The position numbers and the translations under genes are program-made. This document shows positions 25,797 through 33,889 of a stretch of 34,209 bases of DNA, piece after piece (the stretch's first letter is position 1; every line of letters starts with the position of its first letter). Below the pieces are notes generated by a model. That model saw only the letters and a program-made list of their open reading frames with translations. It was not told the DNA's origin and made no database searches. The DNA is from Mucilaginibacter sp. (GTDB lineage Bacteria > Bacteroidota > Bacteroidia > Sphingobacteriales > Sphingobacteriaceae), in contig JAQBOA010000031.1 in the NCBI GenBank assembly GCA_028288305.1, positions 1 to 34,209 of the forward strand, written 5' to 3'.

Positions 25797-26591
25797 TTAT
25801 TTCTCTTTCTTTATTTTAATAATGCCCAGGTTAACACCTGTAATATTTGATTCATCATCGGTGTCAGTAAACTCAATAATTTTGTCTTTGCGTTTATCAA
25901 CCTTTGCCACTACAACATTTATCAAATCGCCAAGGCTGTGTATTTTATGTTTTGATTTAAGAGGGATAACATCCTGTTTGTCTATAATTGAAGGTTCTGT
26001 TGCAATTATTGTGGGTTTAGTTATGAATGAAGTTGTTTCTTCAATATGTGGGTTTATTGCTATCTGAGTCCTTTCATCAGGTACAACCGCTTTAATTATA
26101 TTATGCTCTGTTTGCGGATTTGAAGCCAATAAAGCCGGATCATCAGTTTTATCGGATTTGTTTTGTTCAACTGTTGAAGCAACAAGCTTTTCAGCCTGAG
26201 CATGCTTATTTGATTTAATTGCACTTACCCTATCAATTCTATTAGCAACCATTGAAGTCTTATTAACCTTATCTGAATTTAAAACATTCTTGTTTGGACG
26301 GTTTCTTACCACTTGCGGAGTATTAAACGGCCGGGTTACTTTTACTATGCTATTATTAACTGCCTGTTTGCCCGGTTTCAAATTAGTTTTTTGAGGAATA
26401 AATAAAATGCCTGCTGTTACTAATGCAATAATGGAAGCCGCAATGCCTAAAACAGGCGTTAATGTTTGTTTACGCTTATGGCTGTTCAATTCATTATCAA
26501 CCTTTTCCCAAACATTTGCAGAAGGTTCAGTTTCAAAATTATCCAGCCTGGAGCGAAATAGCTCATCAAATTCATTAGCCTGCATTTTCAT
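25797..26591 (-). CDS. Probable anti-sigma factor, membrane-anchored
   Basis: 264 residues. The N terminus (FDELFRSRLDNFETEPSANVWEKVDNEL) resembles the cytoplasmic part of Bacteroidota anti-sigma-like proteins next to ECF sigma genes. A single transmembrane helix (about 45-66, LGIAASIIALVTAGILF) follows, and then a low-complexity periplasmic part rich in Asn, Lys, Thr and Val. No zinc (HxxxCxxC) motif is present. Function is inferred mainly from the overlap of 17 nt with the sigma gene and the downstream barrel gene. It could also be a transducer to the outer-membrane protein. Confidence 0.65.
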   Translation of the reverse strand: MKMQANEFDELFRSRLDNFETEPSANVWEKVDNELNSHKRKQTLTPVLGIAASIIALVTAGILFIPQKTNLKPGKQAVNNSIVKVTRPFNTPQVVRNRPNKNVLNSDKVNKTSMVANRIDRVSAIKSNKHAQAEKLVASTVEQNKSDKTDDPALLASNPQTEHNIIKAVVPDERTQIAINPHIEETTSFITKPTIIATEPSIIDKQDVIPLKSKHKIHSLGDLINVVVAKVDKRKDKIIEFTDTDDESNITGVNLGIIKIKKEK

Positions 26592-27147
26592 ATTTTTCCC
26601 CCTCCATTTTTATTATTTGCTCTTTTAATACAGTACGGGCTCTGGACAACTGCGATTTTGAAGCGCCTTCTGAGATGCCTGTAATAGCCGCAATTTCTTT
26701 ATGCGAGTATCCTTCTATAGCATATAAATTAAATACTATCCGGTATCCTGGTGATAGTCTCTGTATCAGCACCATTAAATCCTTTGCAGCAAGATTGGCT
26801 GTTGCCAGTGGATTAACAGAAGGTTCAAGTGCAACATCTTCAATATCCACTAATTGTATCATTTTGTTATGCTTACGGTAGTATTCAATTGAACTGTGAA
26901 CCATAATGCGCCGTATCCACCCTTCAAAAGAGCCCTCATCCCTAAAATCTGCTATTTTTTGAAACACTTTTATAAAACCGTTTTGCAGCATATCTTCAGC
27001 TTCCATCCTGTCGGTTGCATACCGGAAGCAGACGCCCAGCATTTTTGAGGCAAACTGCTTGTACAGCAACTCCTGTGCTTTACGCTCACCGGCCTTGCAT
27101 CGTTTTATTAATTCGTTAATTGTGTACTTGTGCTCCAAAAACATCAT
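26575..27147 (-). CDS. ECF-type RNA polymerase sigma factor
   Basis: 190 residues. Region 2 is seen as LLYKQFASKMLGVCFRYATDRMEAEDMLQNGFIKVFQKI (about 26-64), and region 4 as GYRIVFNLYAIEGYSHKEIAAITGISEGASKSQLSRAR (about 132-169). Both are typical of an ECF sigma. It starts the sigma/anti-sigma/barrel operon and is divergent from the UPF0175 gene, 62 nt apart. TACCTTTA (27149-27156, 7 of 8 of the -7 consensus) touches the first ATG; the adjacent second ATG (27144) may be used, giving an almost leaderless mRNA. Confidence 0.93.
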   Translation of the reverse strand: MMFLEHKYTINELIKRCKAGERKAQELLYKQFASKMLGVCFRYATDRMEAEDMLQNGFIKVFQKIADFRDEGSFEGWIRRIMVHSSIEYYRKHNKMIQLVDIEDVALEPSVNPLATANLAAKDLMVLIQRLSPGYRIVFNLYAIEGYSHKEIAAITGISEGASKSQLSRARTVLKEQIIKMEGEKYENAG

Positions 27148-27204
27148 TTAAAGGTAAGATGAAAAGCACAGCGAATAGGTTGCATCGAATTGAAAATAAT
27201 TAGT

Positions 27205-27212
27205 TATTTTTG
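27205..27212 (+). promoter_or_regulatory. -7 promoter element of the UPF0175/DUF3368 operon
   Basis: TATTTTTG matches TAnnTTTG exactly. Only 3 nt separate it from the ATG at 27216, so the transcript would begin at or near the start codon. The sigma-factor promoter is on the other strand within the same 62-nt gap. Confidence 0.5.
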
Positions 27213-27215
27213 AGT

Positions 27216-27443
27216 ATGAAAGTAATTACTTTAAATATACCGGACTCGGTGAATGTGGATGATAAGGAAGCAGCGATGCTTTTAGCAGCGAGTTTATATG
27301 AAAAAGGAAAACTTTCATTAGGACAAGCTGCTGAAGTTGCAGGTCTTACCAAGCGAACTTTTGCTGAATTATTAGGCCGTTATGGGGTTTCTATTTTTAA
27401 TTACCCGGCAACAGATCTTATCAAAGATGTAAAAAATGCCTGA
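27216..27443 (+). CDS. UPF0175-family antitoxin-like protein
   Basis: 75 residues. The family pattern is visible: KVITLNIPDSV at the N terminus, then EAAMLLAASLYEKGKLSLGQAAEVAGLTKRTFAELLGRYGVSI, which is a helix-turn-helix (about 37-60). Such proteins are usually encoded before a DUF3368 PIN-like protein and are thought to act as antitoxins and autoregulators. The frame opens at TTG 27210, inside the -7 box; ATG 27216 is the better start. Its end overlaps the DUF3368 gene by 8 nt. Confidence 0.82.
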   Translation: MKVITLNIPDSVNVDDKEAAMLLAASLYEKGKLSLGQAAEVAGLTKRTFAELLGRYGVSIFNYPATDLIKDVKNA

Positions 27444-27891
27444 TATCGTTATTGCTGATACCAGTTGTTTTATTCTTTTATCAAATATAAATGAGCTAAG
27501 CCTTTTGCATAAAGTTTATGGTGAAATCATTACAACACCACAAATTGCAATGGAGTTTGGCAGCATTTTACCTGACTGGATAAAAATCAAATCACCAGCA
27601 GATTATCAAAAACAACAGATACTGGAATTACAGATTGATAAAGGTGAAGCAAGTGCAATGGCTTTAGCATTAGAGTTGCCTGGAAGTTTAATAATTCTTG
27701 ATGATTTACGGGCCAGGGTTTTGGCAGAACAATTGGGCATTTCTATAACTGGCACATTAGGTGTAATTGTAAAAGCAAAATTGAACGGAATAATTCCATC
27801 TGTTAAACCTTTATTAAGCAAGATCAAGCAAACAAATTTCAGGGTATCTTCAATACTGGAGGAATTAGCTCTTAAACAAGCGGGCGAATAA
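27436..27891 (+). CDS. DUF3368 PIN-like toxin
   Basis: 151 residues. PIN-type acidic residues are present in order: Asp8 (IVIADTS), Glu40 (QIAMEFG), Glu71 (DKGEASAMAL) and Asp89/Asp90 (IILDDLRAR). They would bind Mg or Mn for RNA cleavage. DUF3368 is the usual partner of UPF0175, overlapping here by 8 nt. The amidohydrolase starts only 2 nt after its stop codon, so it shares an mRNA with metabolic genes. The toxic function is inferred from the family. Confidence 0.82.
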   Translation: MPDIVIADTSCFILLSNINELSLLHKVYGEIITTPQIAMEFGSILPDWIKIKSPADYQKQQILELQIDKGEASAMALALELPGSLIILDDLRARVLAEQLGISITGTLGVIVKAKLNGIIPSVKPLLSKIKQTNFRVSSILEELALKQAGE

Positions 27892-27893
27892 TT

Positions 27894-29165
27894 ATGAGAA
27901 ATTTTTTTACCATTTTATTTTTTTTTATCTGCACCCATCTTTTCGCTCAGCAAAAAGCTGATGATAGTTATACCCTATTAAAACCTGATCGAGTTTTTGA
28001 CGGGCAGCAAATGCATGCTGGCTGGTGGGTTTTGGTAAAAGGCAATCACATTGCAGCGGCCGGAGAACCATCAACCATAACAGCGCCCACATCTGCTAAA
28101 ATTATTGATTTAAAAGGAATGACTTTATTGCCGGGCCTGATTGAGGGGCATTCGCATTTATTTTTGCATCCTTATAATGAAACGAGCTGGAATGATCAGG
28201 TGTTAACAGAAAGCCGTGCTGAACGCACCGCCCGGGCTGTTATGCATGCGCATGAAACTTTGATGGCCGGTTTTACAACCGTTCGTGATTTGGGCACTGA
28301 AGGAGCAGGGTATGATGATGTCGGATTGAAAACAGCCATTAGTAAAGGCGTCGTGCCTGGTCCGCGAACGCTGGTTGCTACAAGAGCTATTGTTGCTACA
28401 GGTAGTTATGGTCCCAAAAGTGAAGTAGCTGAAGCCAGTATCATAAAAGGCGCTGAAGAGGCGGACGGGCCTGAAGGTATAACCCATGCAATTCGCTCAC
28501 AAATCGGCCATGGTGCCGATGTTGTTAAAATATATGTAGACTACCGTTGGGGATTAAATGATGTTGCATCCCCTACATTTACCGAAGAAGAATTGAAAAC
28601 CGCAGTTGAGGTTGCCAAAAGCAGCGGACGAATGGTAGCGGTACACTCTGGCACCGAAGAAGGTATGCGCCGTGCAATAGCTGCAGGGGTAACAACCATA
28701 GAGCATGGAGACGGCGGCACGCCCGAATTGTTCAAATTGATGAAAGAAAAAGGCATAGCCTTATGTCCAACTATTGCAGCCACTGAGGCTATTTCTTCTT
28801 ATCACGGCTGGAAAAAGGGAATTGATCCTGATCCGGCAGGGGTTAAACAAAAGCATTATATTTTTACCGAAGCAATGAAAGCCGGTGTTAAAATTTGCAT
28901 GGGCGGTGACGTTGGTGTGTTCCCCCATGGCGATAATGCCCGTGAGATGGTGCTGATGGCTGAATACGGCATGAAACCAATTGATGTACTTCGGTCTGCT
29001 ACTTCTGTTAATGCAGAAGTTTTTGGATTGAAATATTTAGGTAATATTAAAGCCGGTTACCTTGCCGACCTGGTTGCTGTTAATGGCAATCCTGTTGATG
29101 ACCTTAAATTACTTAAGCAGGTTAAGATGGTGATGAAAGATGGAATGATTTATACCAATCAATAA
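27894..29165 (+). CDS. Secreted metal-dependent amidohydrolase
   Basis: 423 residues. Signal peptide MRNFFTILFFFICTHLFAQ. Amidohydrolase-superfamily metal ligands are present: His86 and His88 (EGHSHLF), Lys212 (VVKIYVD), His251 (AVHSG), His271 (IEHGDG) and Asp339 (MGGDVG). This is the arrangement of the imidazolonepropionase-like and Xaa-Pro-dipeptidase-like branch. The substrate is probably a peptide or cyclic amide; it is not resolved by sequence. It starts 2 nt after the DUF3368 stop and precedes the alpha-galactosidase by 21 nt, so all four genes appear to form one transcription unit. Confidence 0.9.
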   Translation: MRNFFTILFFFICTHLFAQQKADDSYTLLKPDRVFDGQQMHAGWWVLVKGNHIAAAGEPSTITAPTSAKIIDLKGMTLLPGLIEGHSHLFLHPYNETSWNDQVLTESRAERTARAVMHAHETLMAGFTTVRDLGTEGAGYDDVGLKTAISKGVVPGPRTLVATRAIVATGSYGPKSEVAEASIIKGAEEADGPEGITHAIRSQIGHGADVVKIYVDYRWGLNDVASPTFTEEELKTAVEVAKSSGRMVAVHSGTEEGMRRAIAAGVTTIEHGDGGTPELFKLMKEKGIALCPTIAATEAISSYHGWKKGIDPDPAGVKQKHYIFTEAMKAGVKICMGGDVGVFPHGDNAREMVLMAEYGMKPIDVLRSATSVNAEVFGLKYLGNIKAGYLADLVAVNGNPVDDLKLLKQVKMVMKDGMIYTNQ

Positions 29166-29186
29166 ACGAGATTAAAATTTGAACAG

Positions 29187-31388
29187 ATGAATAAAGTAAA
29201 CTCAACATATTTATTGAGCAGAGTCGCTATTGTTTTCCTTTTTATGAGCAGTTTCCTTATTACAAAAGCTCAATCTGTCGTTATTCCAATCGAATCCAAA
29301 CAGAATGCCATGGTGTTACAGGTCACCTCTGAAAAACGCCTCGCTATGGTATATATGGGGAATAAACTGTCGGACAAAAATGAATATAGTTCAATAGCAA
29401 AAGCATTTAGGCTTAAGGATAATGGAAGCGGATATAATTCTGCTTATACAGGTTCAGGAACCAGGAATTTATTGGAGCCTGCCATATCAGTAACACATAC
29501 CGATGGCAATAAATCATTAGATTTAAAGTATATAAATCATACCATTACAAAGCTCAATGATGATGTTAGTTTAGTGAGCATTAACTTAAAGGATTCTGTT
29601 TATGATTTTGAAGTCACCCTAAATTATCAGACTTATTTTAATGAGAATGTAACCGAACAATGGAGTGTGATTAAGCATCATGAAAAGCATGAGGTGGTAC
29701 TTAATAAATATGCTTCTGCAAACTTATATCTTCAAGCTGATAGCTATTGGTTAAGGCATTACCACGGCGAATGGGCTAAAGAAATGCGGCCGGAGGAGGA
29801 ACAGCTCACTCATGGCATAAAAACCCTTGATTCAAAACTGGGTACCCGGGCTGATCTTTTTGAACCGCCGGTATTTATGGTGTCGCTTAACCGGCCGTCA
29901 ACCGAAGATGAAGGGGAAGTATTGTATGGAAATTTGGAATGGAGCGGAAATTACCGCATAGACCTTGAAGTGGACCCGTCCAATGACCTGAGATTAATTG
30001 CAGGGATAAATAATTATGCTGCTGATTATGTTTTAAAACCTGGTGTTGAAGTTACAACTCCAAAATTTGTTTATACGCTAAGCGATAAGGGCAAAGGGGA
30101 AGCCAGCCGAAATCTGCAAAGCTGGGCAAGGAAATATAAAATTGTAGATGGAAATGGTCCGCGGCTTACATTGTTAAACAATTGGGAATCGACTTACTTT
30201 AATTTTGATGAGAATAAACTGGCAGGTATATTAAAAGATACGAAAGAACTGGGTGTCGACTTATTTTTGTTGGATGATGGCTGGTTTGGAAATAAATATC
30301 CGCGAAATGACGATCGCGCGGGTCTTGGAGATTGGGAAGTAAACAAAACTAAATTACCGGATGACATCGCGTTTTTAACTAAAACGGCTAACGAAGATGG
30401 TGTTAAATTTGGTATTTGGGTTGAACCTGAAATGGTTAACCCTAAAAGTGAACTTTATGAAAAGCATCCTGATTGGGTAGTAAAACAACCACAACGCCCT
30501 GAATATTATATGCGCAACCAGTTGGTGCTCGACTTGACCAACCCTAAAGTGCAGGATTTCGTCTTTAACGTTGTAGATAACTTATTTAAGAAAAATCCTG
30601 ACCTGGCTTATATCAAATGGGATTGTAATTCGGTAATCTATAACGCTTACTCAGCTTATGAGGGCCATCAATCTAATTTTTATACCGACTATGTTTTTGG
30701 ATTATATAGAGTACTTGACCGTTTACGTGCCAAATACCCAAAAGTGCCGATGATGCTATGTTCAGGTGGTGGCGGCAGGGTTGATTATGGCGCTTTGAAA
30801 TACTTTACAGAATATTGGCCAAGCGATAATACAGAACCTGTTGAAAGGATATTTATTCAGTGGGAATATTCTTATTTCTATCCGGCACTGGCAAGCTCAA
30901 ACCATGTTACCAACTGGGGTAAACAACCTATTAAATTCCGGACCGATGTCGCCATGATGGGCAAATTAGGTTTTGACATTGTTGTAAGTAAGCTAAGCGC
31001 TGATGAACTTGCTTTTTGCCAGGAAGCTGTTAAAACCTACAAACAATTTTCGGAGGCGATATGGCATGGAGATCAGTATAGATTGCAAAATCCACGGGAA
31101 AATGATGTGGCATCAATTATGTATGTCGACACTACTAAAAGTACAGCTATTATGTTCAATTACCTGGTAAATACGAGATATGGTGCCGGTACAAATTCGC
31201 CTATACGATTAAAAGGTCTTGAACCGGATAAAAGATATTCAATAAGTGAAGTTAATTTATTCCCCGGTACAAAATCAACTATTCAGGATGCTACTTATAC
31301 AGGTGATTTTTTAATGACAGTGGGGATTAACCCCGATGTACACGAGGGAAGGACGAGTGTTTTGATAGGAGTTAAAGAGCAGAAATAA
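29187..31388 (+). CDS. Secreted GH36 alpha-galactosidase
   Basis: 733 residues. Signal peptide about 1-29 (ends ITKAQ). An N-terminal beta-sandwich (about 30-310), a TIM barrel (about 325-650) and a C-terminal beta domain follow, the GH36 arrangement. Catalytic residues are in place: nucleophile Asp479 in YIKWDCN, acid/base Asp547 in EYWPSDNTEP; LLDDGWFG (361-368) and GIWVEPEMVNP (409-419) also match. It removes terminal alpha-galactose from oligosaccharides in the periplasm or outside. No sugar transporter is close. No clear terminator follows. Confidence 0.93.
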   Translation: MNKVNSTYLLSRVAIVFLFMSSFLITKAQSVVIPIESKQNAMVLQVTSEKRLAMVYMGNKLSDKNEYSSIAKAFRLKDNGSGYNSAYTGSGTRNLLEPAISVTHTDGNKSLDLKYINHTITKLNDDVSLVSINLKDSVYDFEVTLNYQTYFNENVTEQWSVIKHHEKHEVVLNKYASANLYLQADSYWLRHYHGEWAKEMRPEEEQLTHGIKTLDSKLGTRADLFEPPVFMVSLNRPSTEDEGEVLYGNLEWSGNYRIDLEVDPSNDLRLIAGINNYAADYVLKPGVEVTTPKFVYTLSDKGKGEASRNLQSWARKYKIVDGNGPRLTLLNNWESTYFNFDENKLAGILKDTKELGVDLFLLDDGWFGNKYPRNDDRAGLGDWEVNKTKLPDDIAFLTKTANEDGVKFGIWVEPEMVNPKSELYEKHPDWVVKQPQRPEYYMRNQLVLDLTNPKVQDFVFNVVDNLFKKNPDLAYIKWDCNSVIYNAYSAYEGHQSNFYTDYVFGLYRVLDRLRAKYPKVPMMLCSGGGGRVDYGALKYFTEYWPSDNTEPVERIFIQWEYSYFYPALASSNHVTNWGKQPIKFRTDVAMMGKLGFDIVVSKLSADELAFCQEAVKTYKQFSEAIWHGDQYRLQNPRENDVASIMYVDTTKSTAIMFNYLVNTRYGAGTNSPIRLKGLEPDKRYSISEVNLFPGTKSTIQDATYTGDFLMTVGINPDVHEGRTSVLIGVKEQK

Positions 31389-31429
31389 TAAACTGGTTTT
31401 TTTTCCTTTAATCTTAAAAATTAACATTT

Positions 31430-31725
31430 ATGCCAAAAATATTCGAATACCTGGGAATTATACTTTTCTTTTATTCAAATGAGCATGAGCCAATTCATGT
31501 TCATGCAACCTATGACTCATTCGAGAGTAAGGCTGAATAGATGGCAAAATATCAGAAATAAGAATTAAATTAGTAAAAGATAGAAAACCTTTAAAAGGAG
31601 CTAAGCTTAAAGACTTCGAAAAGTTTTTAGAAGTTTATGCTGACAAAATTGTTCAAAAATGGGTTGACTATTTTATTTATCATAAAGACATTAAATTTGA
31701 AAAAATTTCAACCAAACTGAAATGA
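31430..31725 (+). pseudogene. Frame-shifted DUF4160 gene
   Basis: The first frame (31430-31540) reads MPKIFEYLGIILFFYSNEHE then PIHVHATYDSFESKAE and a stop, the N-terminal half of a DUF4160 protein. The second frame (31537-31725), shifted by -1, continues IDGKISEIRIKLVKDRKPLK and ends KWVDYF...KLK, the C-terminal half. Together they make a normal-length DUF4160 protein of about 98 residues. Either a 1-nt change broke the gene or the read has an error. DUF4160 is typically paired with DUF2442; here the second frame's stop overlaps the DUF2442 start as ATGA. Confidence 0.75.
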
Positions 31726-32006
31726 AAATAATTCAAGACTATAGCATTAATAAGACAACCGATGTAATAGAAGTTGAATCTGCTAATTATATAGGAGATT
31801 TTGCCATTAGGATTTTATTTAGTGACGGAAATGAAAAATTAGTGGACTTCAAACCTTTTATACTTAAGTCACTTCATCCTTCAATTTCAAAATATCTAAA
31901 TGAAGACTTGTTTAAAAAATTTGAAATAATCAATGGTAATTTAAACTGGAATGATTATGATTTAATATTCCCGATTCATAACCTTTATGAGGGCGTGATT
32001 GAATAA
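31722..32006 (+). CDS. DUF2442-family protein
   Basis: 94 residues. The pattern IEVESANYIGDFAIRILFSDGNEKLVDFKPF, then FEIINGNLNWNDYDLIFPIHNLYEG, fits DUF2442, a small family encoded next to DUF4160 and suspected to form a toxin-antitoxin-like pair. Its ATG overlaps the stop of the DUF4160 second frame by ATGA, so normal translation would be coupled to that gene; the frameshift should weaken this. There is no signal peptide. Function is unproven. Confidence 0.72.
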   Translation: MKIIQDYSINKTTDVIEVESANYIGDFAIRILFSDGNEKLVDFKPFILKSLHPSISKYLNEDLFKKFEIINGNLNWNDYDLIFPIHNLYEGVIE

Positions 32007-32048
32007 TCTTGATAAAAAGAAATTTTTCAAATAATTAAATAAGCCGGC

Positions 32049-33071
32049 TTGGAAATAATAATTGAAACAACTGAACAGGATTATATCGATTTTTATAGGG
32101 ATTATGCTTTAAAAAAAAACTGGCTATGGCGATTTTTAATTTTTTTGGTCGTTGTCGTTATTTCGCCGGGCTTTGTACAGCTGTCCTCGTTTTACTTAAT
32201 TAATCTGTTGTTCATTGGAATAATGTTAGTTCCGTTTTTCTTTGGGATTCCATATTTTTTTTCAAAAAAGCGAATTAGAAAAGCTTATGACAATTTGTTG
32301 CATCCAACCGGCCAAAAAACGTATAAACCTTTCGCTTCAGGCATAGAGATAATTGATAAAACCACGACTACGTTTTTAAGGTATGAAGATATAAAGCAAG
32401 TTGCAAAAGCCGGCAACTTTGTCTTTATTATAACCCAGCATACCGGCTACTATCTTTTACCTATCTGGTGCTTTTCGTCGGAAGACCAGGTGATGCATTT
32501 TTTGAGCGTCGTTACAAACGGCATAGCCCATGCAAAAGGCATCCAACCTAAAACCCCGTTTACTTTTAAGCCTGGCTATCTGGTAGCGATACTTTGCCTC
32601 ATACCGGTCATAGGGTTCTTTGCAGGCTTGGTGGTGTTCATATTAGGGATCATTCACTACAAGGATAAGGTGTTCATTATTATGGGTGCCATTGGGATGC
32701 TGATTACAATCGCTATGTATTGCTCGATAATCTATTTTGCACAAACGAGCAGTACGGTGAATGATGGCTTCTCAGACATCACCCAAACCCAACTAAACGA
32801 CGTGGTGAAAAGCATTGAATTTTATAAGCTTCAAAATGGTTTATATCCGGATAGCTTGCAACAAATTGAAACAAAAAACAGCTTTATATCAATTGATGAT
32901 CCCCTGCAGACATTTAAAGAAAAAAAAATAGTCAGGTACCAATATCAGAAGATGGGAAACAAATATTTATTGTTTTCTGTCGGTAAAGATGGCAAACCCA
33001 ATACCTCTGATGACATTTATCCAACGATCACAGGTGCGGACACCAGTAAACTGGGTTTCATCAGAAAGTGA
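32049..33071 (+). CDS. YcxB-like membrane protein with pseudopilin-like tail
   Basis: 340 residues from a TTG start; an in-frame stop lies just upstream (32040-32042) and no ATG is available before residue 59, so TTG is required for the YcxB-like start (IIIETTEQDYIDFYRDY). Two helices (about 27-45 and 47-70) are followed by the YcxB-type beta part (about 95-150: GIEIIDKTTTTFLRYEDI). Two more helices follow (176-202 and 207-231). The last 100 residues resemble GspG pseudopilins: FYKLQNGLYPDSL (258-270) and LFSVGKDGKPNTSDDI (308-323). The prepilin cleavage context is missing. The role is unknown. Confidence 0.65.
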   Translation: MEIIIETTEQDYIDFYRDYALKKNWLWRFLIFLVVVVISPGFVQLSSFYLINLLFIGIMLVPFFFGIPYFFSKKRIRKAYDNLLHPTGQKTYKPFASGIEIIDKTTTTFLRYEDIKQVAKAGNFVFIITQHTGYYLLPIWCFSSEDQVMHFLSVVTNGIAHAKGIQPKTPFTFKPGYLVAILCLIPVIGFFAGLVVFILGIIHYKDKVFIIMGAIGMLITIAMYCSIIYFAQTSSTVNDGFSDITQTQLNDVVKSIEFYKLQNGLYPDSLQQIETKNSFISIDDPLQTFKEKKIVRYQYQKMGNKYLLFSVGKDGKPNTSDDIYPTITGADTSKLGFIRK

Positions 33072-33089
33072 GGCTCGCTTTGAAGCTGG

Positions 33090-33164
33090 TCATTTCTTCA
33101 TCCTAAAATACTTATATATTATTTTAACAGCCGACATCCATATCATCGTTAACAGCACCAAGCC
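33090..33164 (-). pseudogene. Diverged copy of the hemJ 3' end
   Basis: Read on the minus strand, these bases encode GLVLLT, then MSAVK, YKY and KK with a stop, 24 residues. They align with the last 24 residues of the hemJ gene at 33890: 19 of 23 aligned residues identical and 52 of 72 bases identical by my hand alignment, with stop codons in the same place. The reading frame is closed immediately upstream by another stop. Only the 3' end is present, so this is a remnant, in direct orientation with the intact gene. Confidence 0.75.
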
Positions 33165-33301
33165 TCATTTAGATTTTGTTACCGCAGACGATAATATAAG
33201 ATTAATAAAACAGGCGGAATTGAAATGGTAAAGGGAATTAAATTTTGAATAAATTAAACCATTTTAACATTCAATGTGTATCTTTATGAAAAAGAATGTG
33301 T

Positions 33302-33481
33302 ATGAGAACAAATATCGAAATAAATGATGATTTAATGGCTAAAGCACAAAAGCTAAGTAATATAAAAACTAAGAAAGCTATCGTGGAAGAAGCATTACAA
33401 TTATACGTTACCATTGAAAATCAAAAAAAGTTAAGGGAGCTTTGGGGAAAAGTTGAAATTGATGAGGAAGCTTATAAATAA
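33302..33481 (+). CDS. VapB-type antitoxin
   Basis: 59 residues. The pattern RTNIEINDDLMAKAQKLSNIKTKKAIVEEALQLYV is a ribbon-helix-helix DNA-binding domain; the tail ELWGKVEIDEEAY binds and blocks VapC in relatives. Two ATGs are close together (33296 and 33302); homology begins at the second. TATCTTTA (33279-33286) is a 7-of-8 match to the -7 consensus and leaves only about 15 nt to the ATG. The stop overlaps the VapC start (TAATG) by 1 nt. It should also repress its own operon. Confidence 0.85.
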   Translation: MRTNIEINDDLMAKAQKLSNIKTKKAIVEEALQLYVTIENQKKLRELWGKVEIDEEAYK

Positions 33482-33885
33482 TGGATATAGTTTTGGTGGA
33501 TACCTCCGTCTGGATCAACTTTTTCAAAGCTAAAGAAACCGATGCAAGTTTATTTTTAAAAAATAATTTAAGCAATATAATAATAGCTACATGCCCAGTA
33601 ATTATACAAGAAGTATTGCAGGGAATAGTATCAGATAAGGAGTTTAAAGTAATCCATTCATATTTCAATAACTTAATCCGGTTTACAGATAACCCTTATT
33701 TGTTAGCTCATGATGCCGCAATGCTATATAGAAATTTAAGAAAAAACGGGATTACCATTAGAAAGCCTAACGATTGTTTAATAGCTATGTATGCAATTAA
33801 AAACGGTGTTGCATTGTTGAATAACGACAGGGATTTTCAAATGATTGCAAAATACGCATCATTAAAAATAATGGATTTTAGTTAA
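33481..33885 (+). CDS. VapC-type PIN-domain toxin
   Basis: 134 residues, the normal length. The PIN catalytic acids are all present: Asp7 (LVDTSVWI), Glu44 (IIQEVLQG), Asp98 (PNDCLIA) and Asp116 (LLNNDRDF). It is a Mg-dependent ribonuclease by family. It is paired with the VapB antitoxin through a 1-nt stop-start overlap. It ends 4 nt before the convergent hemJ stop codon. The pair lies between two direct copies of the hemJ 3' end, which suggests arrival or duplication as a unit. Confidence 0.92.
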   Translation: MDIVLVDTSVWINFFKAKETDASLFLKNNLSNIIIATCPVIIQEVLQGIVSDKEFKVIHSYFNNLIRFTDNPYLLAHDAAMLYRNLRKNGITIRKPNDCLIAMYAIKNGVALLNNDRDFQMIAKYASLKIMDFS

Positions 33886-33889
33886 GAAT

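Noticed and set aside
31534..31545. Programmed -1 frameshift in the DUF4160 gene
   Set aside because: No slippery heptamer and no downstream stem-loop are visible, so a mutation or sequencing error is simpler.
33165..33200. Second partial hemJ-like 3' end (TKSK plus stop) next to the remnant
   Set aside because: The match covers only about 15 bases in AT-rich DNA with 11 identities; it may be chance, so it is not annotated.
32989..33231. Plus-strand ORF of 80 codons across the end of the YcxB-like gene
   Set aside because: It is overlapped by the YcxB-like gene and by the minus-strand hemJ remnant, and its protein has no recognisable motif.
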